Origin: Nocardia nova NBRC 15556
GTDB taxonomy: Bacteria > Actinomycetota > Actinomycetes > Mycobacteriales > Mycobacteriaceae
Assembly: GCF_001613005.1 (NCBI RefSeq)
Contig: NZ_BDBN01000006.1
Location: forward strand, 62,001-126,000
Length of the DNA: 64,000 bases
Direction of reading: 5' to 3'
Shown here: piece after piece, positions 34,478 through 44,400 of the stretch
Layout of the letters: each line of letters starts with the position of its first letter
Position numbering within the stretch: the stretch's first letter is position 1
Notes under the pieces: model-generated
What the model saw: the letters and a program-made list of their open reading frames with translations, nothing else
Databases searched by the model: none
What the model was told of the DNA's origin: nothing
Made by a program: the position numbers and the translations under genes

Positions 34478-35503
34478 GTGAATCGTCGGATCATCACCTT
34501 GATAGCGGCTCTGGTGCCCGTGCTCGTCCTCGGTGTGGTGGGCAGTGCGGTGACGGTGCCGTTCGTCGCTCTCGGCCCTGGTCCCACCTTCAATACCCTC
34601 GGCGAGGTGGAGGGCAAGCAGGTCGTCGCGGTGCAGGGCGCCGCGGTGGATCCGACCTCGGGACACCTGAACATGACGACGGTCTCCGTTCGCGACGGGC
34701 TGAATATATTCGAGGCGATGGGCTTGTGGGTGGACGGCCGCTACGGCTTGGTGCCGCGCGCCGAGGTCTACCCGCCCGGCGTTCCCCGCGACCAGGTGGA
34801 CAAGTCCAACCAGGCCGATTTCAAGGAGTCCGAGGACAACGCCGAACTGGCGGCGCTGAACTTTCTGAAGTATCCGACCAAGGTTCAGGTGCGCGTGGTG
34901 GCCGACGACGGCCCTGCCAAAGCGGTGCTGCAGAAGGGCGACGAACTTGTGAGCGTGAACGGGAAACCGATCGCGACCTCCAAGGACGTGATCGACGCGG
35001 TGCAGGGCGCCGCCCCGGGGACGACGATCCCGATGGTGATCCGCCGCGGCGGCGCCGAACAGACGGTCGAGGTGAAACTCGGTGCGCGCCCGGACGATTC
35101 GAACAAGGCCTACCTCGGCGTCACTCCGCAGCAGGTGCCGGCCGGTCCGCTGCAGGTCGATTTCAACCTCGCCGATATCGGCGGCCCCTCGGCCGGCCTG
35201 ATGTTCAGCCTGGCCCTGGTCGACAAGCTCAGCCCCGGTGAACTCAACGGCGGACGCTTCGTCGCCGGCACCGGGACCATCGATCCGCAGGGCAAGGTCG
35301 GCCCGATCGGCGGTATCCAGTACAAGATGATCGCGGCCCGCGACGCCGGCGCGGAGACCTTCCTGGTCCCCGCCGACAATTGCAACGAGGCCCGCCAGCG
35401 CACCCCGGAGGGCCTGAAGCTCGTGAAGGTCGACACGTTGACCGCCGCGGTGCAGTCGCTGGACGACATCAACGCCGGACGCCCGGCCCCCAGCTGCGGT
35501 TAA
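34478..35503 (+). CDS. Membrane-anchored PDZ-Lon (S16) protease
   Basis: A 341-aa protein with an N-terminal TM segment (RRIITLIAALVPVLVLGVVGS) that anchors it with the bulk outside the cytoplasm. A PDZ domain follows (about residues 140-215, GDELVSVNGKPI), then a C-terminal Lon-type protease domain with the Ser-Lys dyad: Ser in GGPSAGLMFSLAL and Lys in GIQYKMIAARDAGA. The orthologue is M. tuberculosis Rv3194c. Related PDZ-Lon proteins (YlbL) act in envelope quality control. Start: GTG 34478 gives VNRRIITL, the conserved N-terminus; GTG 34469 is also in frame. The stop codon shares bases with the convergent PPA1309-family gene (TTAA). Confidence 0.9.
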   Translation: MNRRIITLIAALVPVLVLGVVGSAVTVPFVALGPGPTFNTLGEVEGKQVVAVQGAAVDPTSGHLNMTTVSVRDGLNIFEAMGLWVDGRYGLVPRAEVYPPGVPRDQVDKSNQADFKESEDNAELAALNFLKYPTKVQVRVVADDGPAKAVLQKGDELVSVNGKPIATSKDVIDAVQGAAPGTTIPMVIRRGGAEQTVEVKLGARPDDSNKAYLGVTPQQVPAGPLQVDFNLADIGGPSAGLMFSLALVDKLSPGELNGGRFVAGTGTIDPQGKVGPIGGIQYKMIAARDAGAETFLVPADNCNEARQRTPEGLKLVKVDTLTAAVQSLDDINAGRPAPSCG

Positions 35504-36096
35504 TCCGGCTCGTTCTCGAGCGTGTGGCGCAGCGCGTCGACCAGGTTGGGGGCCAGGTTCGGCGCGGTGCGCAGATCCAGCTCGGGGAAGGCCTCGTCCT
35601 CCTCGGGGCGTAACTGCAACAGGCACAACGAGACTCCGTCGCGGAGCACGCCCGCGTAGAGCCGGGCGTCGCGGCGTTCGGGATGCGTCTGCGCGGCGTC
35701 GCGGCCGGCGGCGTCGGCGGCGTCGCGGTCGGCCAGCAGCGGTGCGATGGCCTCGTCGAGCGTGCGTTCGGCGGTCGGCGGCAGCACCACGATCTGCTGC
35801 ACCAGCACCACCCCCTCGACGGCGGGCGGCCAGCTGGTGGTGGCGAGGAATTCGTCGAGCGCCATCGAATCGCCGCTCAGATCGTCCGGAAGCGGTTCCT
35901 GGGCGATGGGAGTCAACGCGGCCCCGTCGTCGAGCTGATCCTCGAGCGTCGGCTCGGCGGCCACCAGGTCGGCGGTCGGCACCAGCGCGAACAACTGCGG
36001 CGGCTGATCCCAGCCCTCGGTGTCGGCGAACTCGGCCACGTCCCGGATGCAGCGGTACAGGGCGGAGGAGGGATTGTCCACAGTCACGGCCGACAC
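35500..36096 (-). CDS. PPA1309-family protein, unknown function
   Basis: A 198-aa acidic cytoplasmic protein found across actinobacteria. It is conserved around ALYRCIRDVAEFADTEGWDQPP at the N-terminus, written here in part as DVAEFADTEGWDQPP, LFALVPTADLV, and the C-terminal LCLLQLRPEEDEA. No motif with a known activity is visible. Several in-frame GTG codons can serve as start (36096, 36087, 36081); the first was taken, and the frame upstream of it is not conserved-looking. It converges with the PDZ-Lon gene, sharing the TTAA at the stops, and is divergent from UPF0182. Confidence 0.7.
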   Translation of the reverse strand: MSAVTVDNPSSALYRCIRDVAEFADTEGWDQPPQLFALVPTADLVAAEPTLEDQLDDGAALTPIAQEPLPDDLSGDSMALDEFLATTSWPPAVEGVVLVQQIVVLPPTAERTLDEAIAPLLADRDAADAAGRDAAQTHPERRDARLYAGVLRDGVSLCLLQLRPEEDEAFPELDLRTAPNLAPNLVDALRHTLENEPD

Positions 36097-36280
36097 TGTA
36101 CGTCCAGCGCGAGCGCCCGCGTCCCCGCCACGGCATACCGGAGCCATCCCGATCCAAGCCGACCCGTTTTACGTAGAGTGGGGCGCGAGAGACGGTCCGC
36201 AGGGACCATACGCATCATCGGACTGCGGTGTATCGGCGACAATCGCTTCGGTACGCCGCCGGACCTGGGAGAGTGGCATC

Positions 36281-39200
36281 GTGGGCATGCGCCCCCCGAC
36301 AGGCTTACCTTCGCTGTCTCGCCGCAGCCGGATATTGCTGATCACCGCGCTCGTGATTGCGGCGTTACTGCTGGTCGGCCCCCGGTTGACCGACGCGTAC
36401 ACCAACTGGTTGTGGTTCGGCGAGGTCGGCTTCCGCCAGGTGTTCACCACGGTGCTCGTCACCCGGCTCCTGTTGTTCCTCATCGTCGCGATCGTGGTCG
36501 GGGCCCTGGTCTGGCTGGCGTTGCTGGCCGCCTATCGAACGCGCCCGGTCTTCGTCCCGGTGTCCGGTCCCAGCGATCCGATCGCCCGCTACCGCACCAC
36601 CGTGATGGGCCGGTTGCGGCTGTTCGGCATCGGCATCCCGGTCCTGGTCGGCCTGCTGTCGGGGTTGGTCGCACAGTCGAGCTGGGTCACGGTGCAGCTG
36701 TTCCTGCACGGCGGCTCGTTCGGGATCAAGGATCCGCAGTTCAACATCGACGTCGGTTTCTACGCCTTCGATCTGCCGTTCTACAAGCTGCTGCTGAACT
36801 GGCTGTTCGTGGCGGTGGTGATCGCGTTCTTCGCCAACCTCGTCACCCACTACATCTTCGGCGGGCTGCGGCTGTCCGGGCGGGAGGGCACGCTGACCCG
36901 CCCGGCGCGCATCCAGCTGGCGCTGATCGCGGGCACGTTCGTGGTGCTGAAGGCGGTCGCCTACTGGTTCGACCGGTATTCGCTGCTGTCGAGCACCCGC
37001 AAGGAACCCACCTTCACCGGCGGTTCCTACACCGATATCAACGCCGTCCTTCCGGCCAAGCTGATCCTGATGTCGATCGCGATCATCTGCGCCGTCGCGT
37101 TCTTCGCCGGCGTGGTGCTGCGCGATTTGCGCGTGCCCGCGATGGCGGCCGCCCTGCTGTTGCTGTCGTCGATCCTGGTCGGCGCGGTGTGGCCGCTGGT
37201 GGTCGAGCAGTTCGAGGTACGCCCGAACGCCGCGACCAAGGAAGCGACGTACATCGAACGCAACATCACGGCGACGCGGCAGGCCTACGGGCTCACCGAC
37301 GACAAGGTCTCCTACGTCGACTACAAGGGTTCGCAGACGAAGGACCCGGGTTCGATTCCGGCCGATCAGCAGACCATCGGCAACATCCGGCTGCTGGATC
37401 CGAATCTGCTGACCCAGACCTTCATCCAGCGCCAGCAGCTGCAGAACTTCTACGGCTTCCCGGACCCGCTGGACATCGACCGCTACACCATCAACGGCGA
37501 GAAGCAGGACTACATCGTCGCGGCTCGCGAACTGGTGCCGCAGAACCTGTCGGGTAACCAGACCGACTGGATCAACAAGCACACCGTCTACACCCACGGT
37601 GACGGCTTCGTCGCCTCTCCGGCCAACCGGGTGAACGTGGCCCCGCCCAAGGAAACCCAGCAGGCGGCCACCGGCGCCGGCACCAGCAGCTCCAGCGGCG
37701 GGTACGGATATCCGGTCTTCAACGTCGGCGACAAGTCGACGGTCAGCGATCTGTTCACACCGAAGGACAGGCAGGCCATCCCGGTCGATCAGCCGCGCAT
37801 CTACTACGGCGAGATGATCTCGAAATCGGATGCCGACTACGCCATCGTGGGCGGGAACAACCAGCCGCCGCGCGAATACGACACCGGCACCGAGCAGTAC
37901 ACCTACACCGGCCAGGGCGGTGTCCCGATCGGCAACTGGTTCAACCGGCTCGCCTTCGCCGCCAAGTACGCCGAACGCAACATCCTGTTCTCCGGCGCCA
38001 TCGGCTCGGATTCGAAGATCATCTACAACCGTGATCCGCGCAGCCGCGTACAGCAGGTGGCGCCGTGGCTGACCACCGACGGCGATATGTACCCAGCCGT
38101 GGTGAACGGACGCATCCTCTGGATCGTCGACGCCTACACCACGCTCGACAACTTCCCGTACGCGCAGCGGACCTCGCTGGAGGGAGTCACCGAGGACAGC
38201 ATCGATCAGAACACCGGTCGCACGCTGCCGCGCAAGGAAGTCAGCTACATCCGCAACTCCGTCAAGGCCACGGTCGACGCCTACGACGGCACGGTCAACC
38301 TCTACGACGTGGATCCCACCGATCCGGTGCTCAACGCGTGGCGCGGGGTGTTCCCGAACTCGGTGAAGCCGCAGAGCGAGATCTCGCCGGAGCTGCGTGC
38401 CCACTTCCGGTATCCGGAGGATCTGTTCAAGGTGCAGCGCGAGATGCTGGCGCGCTACCACGTCAACGATCCGCGCGAGTTCTTCACCAACAACGCGTTC
38501 TGGTCGGTGCCCAACGATCCGACCTCCGACACCCCGACCAACGCCCATCAGCCGCCGTACTACGTGCTCATCGGTGATCCGAAAACCGGTCGGCCGCAGT
38601 TCAATCTGACCAGTGCGATGGTCGGCTTCAAACGCCAGTTCCTCGCGGCGTACATCCAGGTCGCCTCCGATCCGGAGAACTACGGCAAGTTCACGGTGCT
38701 CAAGTTGCCGACGGATTCGCAGACGCCGGGGCCGCAACAGGTCCAGACGTCGATGACCACCGATGCCCGCGTCTCGAACGATCGGACATTGTTGACCGGT
38801 GGTAACACCAACAAGATCAAATACGGCAACCTGCTCACCCTGCCGATCGGCGAAGGCGGCATCCTCTACGTCGAACCGTGGTACCTGGAACGCAACAGTG
38901 GACCGACCACGGCGTCCTTCCCACAGCTGGTGAAGGTGCTCGCCTCCTATGGGGACAAGGTCGGCTACCAGTCCACGCTGGGTGATGCGCTCAACGACGT
39001 GCAAGACGGGCTGGGCGCCGCGACCACCCAGCAGCCGGGGCAGGCGGCGATCAACCCGCCCGGCCAGCAGGGCAGTACCTCACCACCGCCGTCGAATCAG
39101 AACACGCCACCGCCGTCCACGACAGCGCCGCCGCCGACCACCGGGTCGGCCGGGAAGGACGCGGCGGTCAAGGAGCTCAACGACGCCCTGAAGGGGGTCG

Positions 39201-39295
39201 AGGACGCCCAGAAGTCGGGTGACCTCGGCCAGCTGGGCAAGGCGCTGGAAGGGCTCCAGAAGGCCATCGACGATTACAACAAGGCCGGCGGTTAA
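36281..39295 (+). CDS. UPF0182 large membrane protein (Rv3193c-type)
   Basis: A 1004-aa protein with about seven transmembrane segments in residues 15-320 (for example ILLITALVIAALLLVG and ALLLLSSILVGAVWPLVV), followed by a large extracytoplasmic region of about 600 residues. The family signature occurs in AYTNWLWFGEVGF and KAVAYWFDRY. A Pro/Ser/Thr-rich linker (about 905-945) leads to a C-terminal coiled helix (KELNDALKGVEDAQKSG). The function of UPF0182 proteins is not established. GTG 36281 follows GGGAGAG at 7 nt and gives VGMRPP, as in mycobacteria (MGMR). A strong terminator follows the stop within 55 bp. Confidence 0.93.
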   Translation: MGMRPPTGLPSLSRRSRILLITALVIAALLLVGPRLTDAYTNWLWFGEVGFRQVFTTVLVTRLLLFLIVAIVVGALVWLALLAAYRTRPVFVPVSGPSDPIARYRTTVMGRLRLFGIGIPVLVGLLSGLVAQSSWVTVQLFLHGGSFGIKDPQFNIDVGFYAFDLPFYKLLLNWLFVAVVIAFFANLVTHYIFGGLRLSGREGTLTRPARIQLALIAGTFVVLKAVAYWFDRYSLLSSTRKEPTFTGGSYTDINAVLPAKLILMSIAIICAVAFFAGVVLRDLRVPAMAAALLLLSSILVGAVWPLVVEQFEVRPNAATKEATYIERNITATRQAYGLTDDKVSYVDYKGSQTKDPGSIPADQQTIGNIRLLDPNLLTQTFIQRQQLQNFYGFPDPLDIDRYTINGEKQDYIVAARELVPQNLSGNQTDWINKHTVYTHGDGFVASPANRVNVAPPKETQQAATGAGTSSSSGGYGYPVFNVGDKSTVSDLFTPKDRQAIPVDQPRIYYGEMISKSDADYAIVGGNNQPPREYDTGTEQYTYTGQGGVPIGNWFNRLAFAAKYAERNILFSGAIGSDSKIIYNRDPRSRVQQVAPWLTTDGDMYPAVVNGRILWIVDAYTTLDNFPYAQRTSLEGVTEDSIDQNTGRTLPRKEVSYIRNSVKATVDAYDGTVNLYDVDPTDPVLNAWRGVFPNSVKPQSEISPELRAHFRYPEDLFKVQREMLARYHVNDPREFFTNNAFWSVPNDPTSDTPTNAHQPPYYVLIGDPKTGRPQFNLTSAMVGFKRQFLAAYIQVASDPENYGKFTVLKLPTDSQTPGPQQVQTSMTTDARVSNDRTLLTGGNTNKIKYGNLLTLPIGEGGILYVEPWYLERNSGPTTASFPQLVKVLASYGDKVGYQSTLGDALNDVQDGLGAATTQQPGQAAINPPGQQGSTSPPPSNQNTPPPSTTAPPPTTGSAGKDAAVKELNDALKGVEDAQKSGDLGQLGKALEGLQKAIDDYNKAGG

Positions 39296-39317
39296 CGGCC
39301 GGCCGGTGATCGACGAC

Positions 39318-39349
39318 AACGGCGCCCCGGGATCACCCGGGGCGCCGTT
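39318..39349 (+). terminator. Terminator after the UPF0182 gene
   Basis: Perfect 14-bp stem AACGGCGCCCCGGG (39318-39331) and CCCGGGGCGCCGTT (39336-39349) with the tetraloop ATCA. It lies 23 bp after the UPF0182 stop and 134 bp before the convergent rpf stop, so it can also end leftward transcription of rpf. Confidence 0.85.
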
Positions 39350-39482
39350 CGCGTTCTGCGCCCGTGCCTGGCCGGGCGGCCTCGACGACGGGCCTGCCGC
39401 ACAAACGGCATTCGGCGCCGCCATCGCACGGATGGCGGCGCCGAATGCATGAGAAGCGTGCGCGGTACTACCGCGCTCGGGC

Positions 39483-40662
<1,180 letters not shown>

Positions 40663-40736
40663 CGCGGGGTGGAGCAGCTCGGTAGCTCGCTGGGCTCATA
40701 ACCCAGAGGTCGCAGGTTCAAATCCTGTCCCCGCTA
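40663..40736 (+). tRNA. Initiator tRNA-fMet (CAT)
   Basis: Cloverleaf readable by eye: acceptor CGCGGGG with CCCCGCT, D-arm GAGCAGCTCGGTAGCTC, anticodon arm CTGGG-CTCATAA-CCCAG, and T-arm GCAGG-TTCAAAT-CCTGT, discriminator A. The unpaired C1-U72 at the acceptor end and the three G-C pairs next to the anticodon loop mark it as the initiator rather than elongator methionine tRNA. CCA is not encoded. Confidence 0.95.
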
Positions 40737-40742
40737 CTAGTG

Positions 40743-40779
40743 AAAAGGTCCCGGAACCAGAAGGTTCCGGGACCTTTTT
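40743..40779 (+). terminator. Rho-independent terminator after tRNA-fMet
   Basis: Sixteen-bp perfect stem AAAAGGTCCCGGAACC (40743-40758) and GGTTCCGGGACCTTTT (40763-40778) with the loop AGAA and a T-run reaching 40779. It begins 7 bp after the tRNA. Confidence 0.93.
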
Positions 40780-41420
40780 CGTTTCTGTCATGCCGCCGGG
40801 GGCCTGGTCGCGCCTCGATTCGCGCCGATGGCAGCGCGTGGGCGGCGGAGGCGGCTATTCAGCGGTCGCGGAGCTGCCGACACTGCCCGATCCGGGTGCC
40901 GAAGCGGTGTCGATGCGGCGAACCCGCAGGCAGTGGGCGGTTCTCGGTGGTGCGACGGGTCATCGGACAGCGGCGCTCATCACACTATTCCCACTGCTGG
41001 CAAGCCCGAGAGCGGCCAAATACTGTTCAGTAACTATGAGTCCTGTGCTGTTGTACGAACCCCGAAAGGGATCCTTGTGATAGATCACGGCGCCGTAGCG
41101 TAGATGCGTCGTACGCACCCCGCTCGGGCACTACCTCTTCTCCGCGCGCCCCGATACTCCGGCAAACCCTGCAGCGCACCGGCTTTCGGTCGCTCGCGGG
41201 TCGGTTGCCGCGCCGAACTCGTCATATCGGAGCGGCCGGCAACCTCTGCTCCGGGTCGACTCCGGCCGCGCGTGGATGACGCTCATATATCGTTCGGGAC
41301 TCTTCGCTGGGCCGTGAACGCGTCGAAATACGTTGTATAGAAGCAGAATTCGTACCCTCTCCCGAGTAATGGCGAGGGTGTTGGCGAGTTCGCGCGTTCA
41401 TCGAGGAAGGAATTTCAGAG
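40780..41420. other. Long upstream region of the PKS operon
   Basis: About 640 bases without a convincing gene; short open frames here have no coding character or ribosome site. A 12-bp palindrome GTGAT-AG-ATCAC (41077-41088) is a possible regulator site, about 330 bp before the PKS start. An AT-rich stretch at 41284-41345 (CATATATCG, TTGTATAGAAG) may hold the promoter. AGGAAGGA (41403-41410) is the PKS ribosome site. Confidence 0.4.
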
Positions 41421-44400
41421 GTGACCGGATCGGCAAATGCCGTCGCTATCGTCGGTATGTCCTGCAGAATGCCGGGGGCGGCCGATCTCGACAGTTACCG
41501 GCAAATGCTCCGAGACGGGCGCGCCGCCGTGATCGGGGCCCCGGCCGGACCGGAGGACATCACCGAGCGCGCCGATTTCCTCGGAATCGCAGCGGAATTC
41601 GACGCGGACTTCTTCGGGATCGCGCCCGACGAGGCGCGGGCGATCGACTCGCGGCATCTGCCGGCGCTGGAACTCGGCTGGGAGGCGCTCGAGAACGCGG
41701 GGGTGGTCGCCAACGCGCTCGAGGGACTGCCCTGCGGTGTCTTCGTATCCGGCACCGAGGATCACGGCATCGCTGAGCGTCTATCTGCCCACTTCGGCTT
41801 CGCGGGCCCGAGCGTCACGGTCGGCGACGCGCACGCATCGTCGCTGATGGCGGTCCGGCTGGCATATGCGAGCGTGTGCGGCGGCGACAGCGAGCTCGCG
41901 CTGGCCGGCGGGTCGTGGGAGCGCGGCGAGGGCGGCGGGATGGTGGTATTGAAACCGCTCACCCGGGCACTCGCGGACGGCGATCGGATCCATGCCGTGC
42001 TCCGGGAAGGTGCGGCGGGTGATGGAAGTCGAGCGTCGAGCGCGCCGGGTATCGCGAGCCTCATCGAGGCCGCACTATGTCTGAGCGGCGCGGAGTCGGG
42101 GGCCGAACCGGACTCCACGGCGTCGGATCGACGAAACCGATTCGCGGACAATATGTTCCGCGACGACGCCGACGGCAAGGAATGGACCGTCGCGGAATTC
42201 CGGGTCGCGGGCGTGTCGTTCGACCCGGGCCGCCCGGATCTCCGTCCGATCGTGGCGCCGCCGGCCGCGGTGCCGTGGGTGGTCTCGGCCCGAAGCGAGA
42301 GCGGCGTGCGGGCCCAGGCGGCCCGGTTGCGGGAATGGCTGCTGCGTCACCCGGAGCTGGACGCGGTCGACGTGGCCTACTCGCTGCGCACCACGCGAGC
42401 CCAGATGCCTTGGCGCGGAGGCGTTGTCGGGCAGGACCGCGCGGAACTGCTGACCGGCCTGGCGGCGTTGGCCGACCCGGCCGCACCCGCCCCGGCGATC
42501 GAACCGATCACCGGCCGGGCGCAGCGGCGGCGCATCGCCTTCGTCTTCCCGGGCAACGGCAGCCAGTGGGAGGGAATGGCGCGGGGTCTGCTCGATTCGG
42601 ACCGCGCCTTCGCGGAGTCGATCGCCGAATGTGAAGCGGCCCTCGCCCCGTACGTCGACTGGTCGCTGACGGCGGTGCTGCGTGGCGACGCGGACGCGCC
42701 CGCGCCGGCGACCGCGGATGTGGTGCAGCCCGTTCTCTTCGCGGTGATGGTCTCGCTGGCCCGGATGTGGCGAGCGGCCGGTGTCGAGCCGGACGTCGTG
42801 GTCGGCCATTCTCACGGCGAGGTGGCCGCCGCCCACATTGCCGGTGGACTGTCGCTGGACGATGCGGCGCGGGTGGTGGCGCTGCGGTCCCGGGCGATCG
42901 CCGACGAGTTGGTCGCACAGGGCGGAATGGCCTCGATCGCGCTGGACGCCGAGGCGGTGCGAGAACGTCTGACGAAGTACGGGGACCGGCTGGTGCTGGC
43001 CGCGGTGAACGGACCGGCGCAGAGCGTGGTTTCCGGTGACGTGTCTGCGCTCGAGGAGTTCCTGGCCGACTGTGCTCGCGAGCAGGTGCGGGCCCGCCGG
43101 GTAGCGATCGACTATGCGTCGCATTCGCAGGCGGTCGAGCGGATCCGGGAACGGCTGCTCACCGAACTCGCGCCGATCCGCCCGCGGTCCGGCTCGGTGC
43201 CGTATTTCTCTCCCGTCGTCGCCGACCGGCTGGATACGGCGGAACTGGACGCCGAGTACTGGTATCGGTCGGAACGGGAACCTATCCGATTCGCCGATGC
43301 CGTCGCGGCGCTGATCGACGCGGGCATCACCGGATTCATCGAGGTCAGTCCGCATCCGGTACTCACCATGGGTATCGCCCGGACCGCCGAGGCGGTCGGC
43401 GCCGACGGCCCTGCTGTCGTCGGATCGCTGCAGCGCGGCGCGGGGGGCCCAGCCCGATTCCTGACCTCGCTGGTTCAGGCCTACTGCGACGGTGTGCCGG
43501 TGGATCCGGCCGCGCTGGTGCCGGGCGGAGCGCGGGTCGAACTGCCGCCGTACGCGTTCCAGCGGCGCAGCGTCCGGAGCGGTGCATCGGCCGACACGGC
43601 AGGTACCGATACGGCGGCTCCGATCTCCGCGGGCGGCGCGGCGGGCGACAGCCCGCTGGCTCGCCTTCTGCTGGCTGCACCCGAATATCAGCGCCGCACA
43701 ATCGCTCTCGATATCGTTCGCGAACACGCTGCCGCGGTATTGGGCCACGACTCTGCCCGGACCATCCACCCTGACCTGCCGTTCACCGATCTCGGTTTCG
43801 ACTCCGTCAGCGGGCTCGCACTGCAGAACCGGCTGAAGCGGGTCACCGGTGTAGCGCTGCCGGCGTCGCTCGTCTTCGACCATCCGACCGCAGAGGCGGT
43901 GGCCGCTCTGCTGCACTCCCGGGGCACCGGCACGGACCGAGGGGCGCACCGGGTGACCCGCCGGACGACCACGGACGAACCGATCGCCGTCGTCGGTATC
44001 GGCGCCCGATTCCCCGGTGGGGTGCGGTCGGCCGAGGACCTCTGGGACCTGACCGCCGAGGGCCGCGATGTGATCGGCGATTTCCCGACCGACCGAGGCT
44101 GGGACCTGGAGCGGTTGTTCGATCCCGATCCGGCGAAACCCGGCACGGTGTACACCCGCCGCGGCGGATTCCTCGGTGATGCGGGCGATTTCGACCCGGA
44201 CTTCTTCGGCATCAGTCCCCGCGAAGCGTCGGCGATGGACCCGCAGCAGCGACTGTTTCTCGAAACATCGTGGGAGGCGCTGGAGGACGCGGGGATCGAC
44301 CCGACGTCGTTGCGCGGCAGCGACACCGCGGTCTTCGTCGGTGCCTGCTCCTCGGGCTACTCGCGACGGGTGACCGGTGAGCTGGAGGGATACCGGCTGA

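Noticed and set aside
36365..39004. Long minus-strand frame opposite UPF0182
   Set aside because: Codon-mirror artefact of a GC3-biased gene; residues are dominated by Arg, His, Gln.
40663..40736. Elongator tRNA-Met
   Set aside because: The unpaired 1:72 end and three consecutive G-C pairs below the anticodon loop mark the initiator tRNA.
41104..41340. 78-codon frame upstream of the PKS
   Set aside because: No Shine-Dalgarno, Arg/Pro-rich composition and overlap with the presumed promoter region.
41421..42240. Canonical KSQ decarboxylating loading domain
   Set aside because: The active-site position is His, not Gln, and the region lacks the C-terminal KS motifs.
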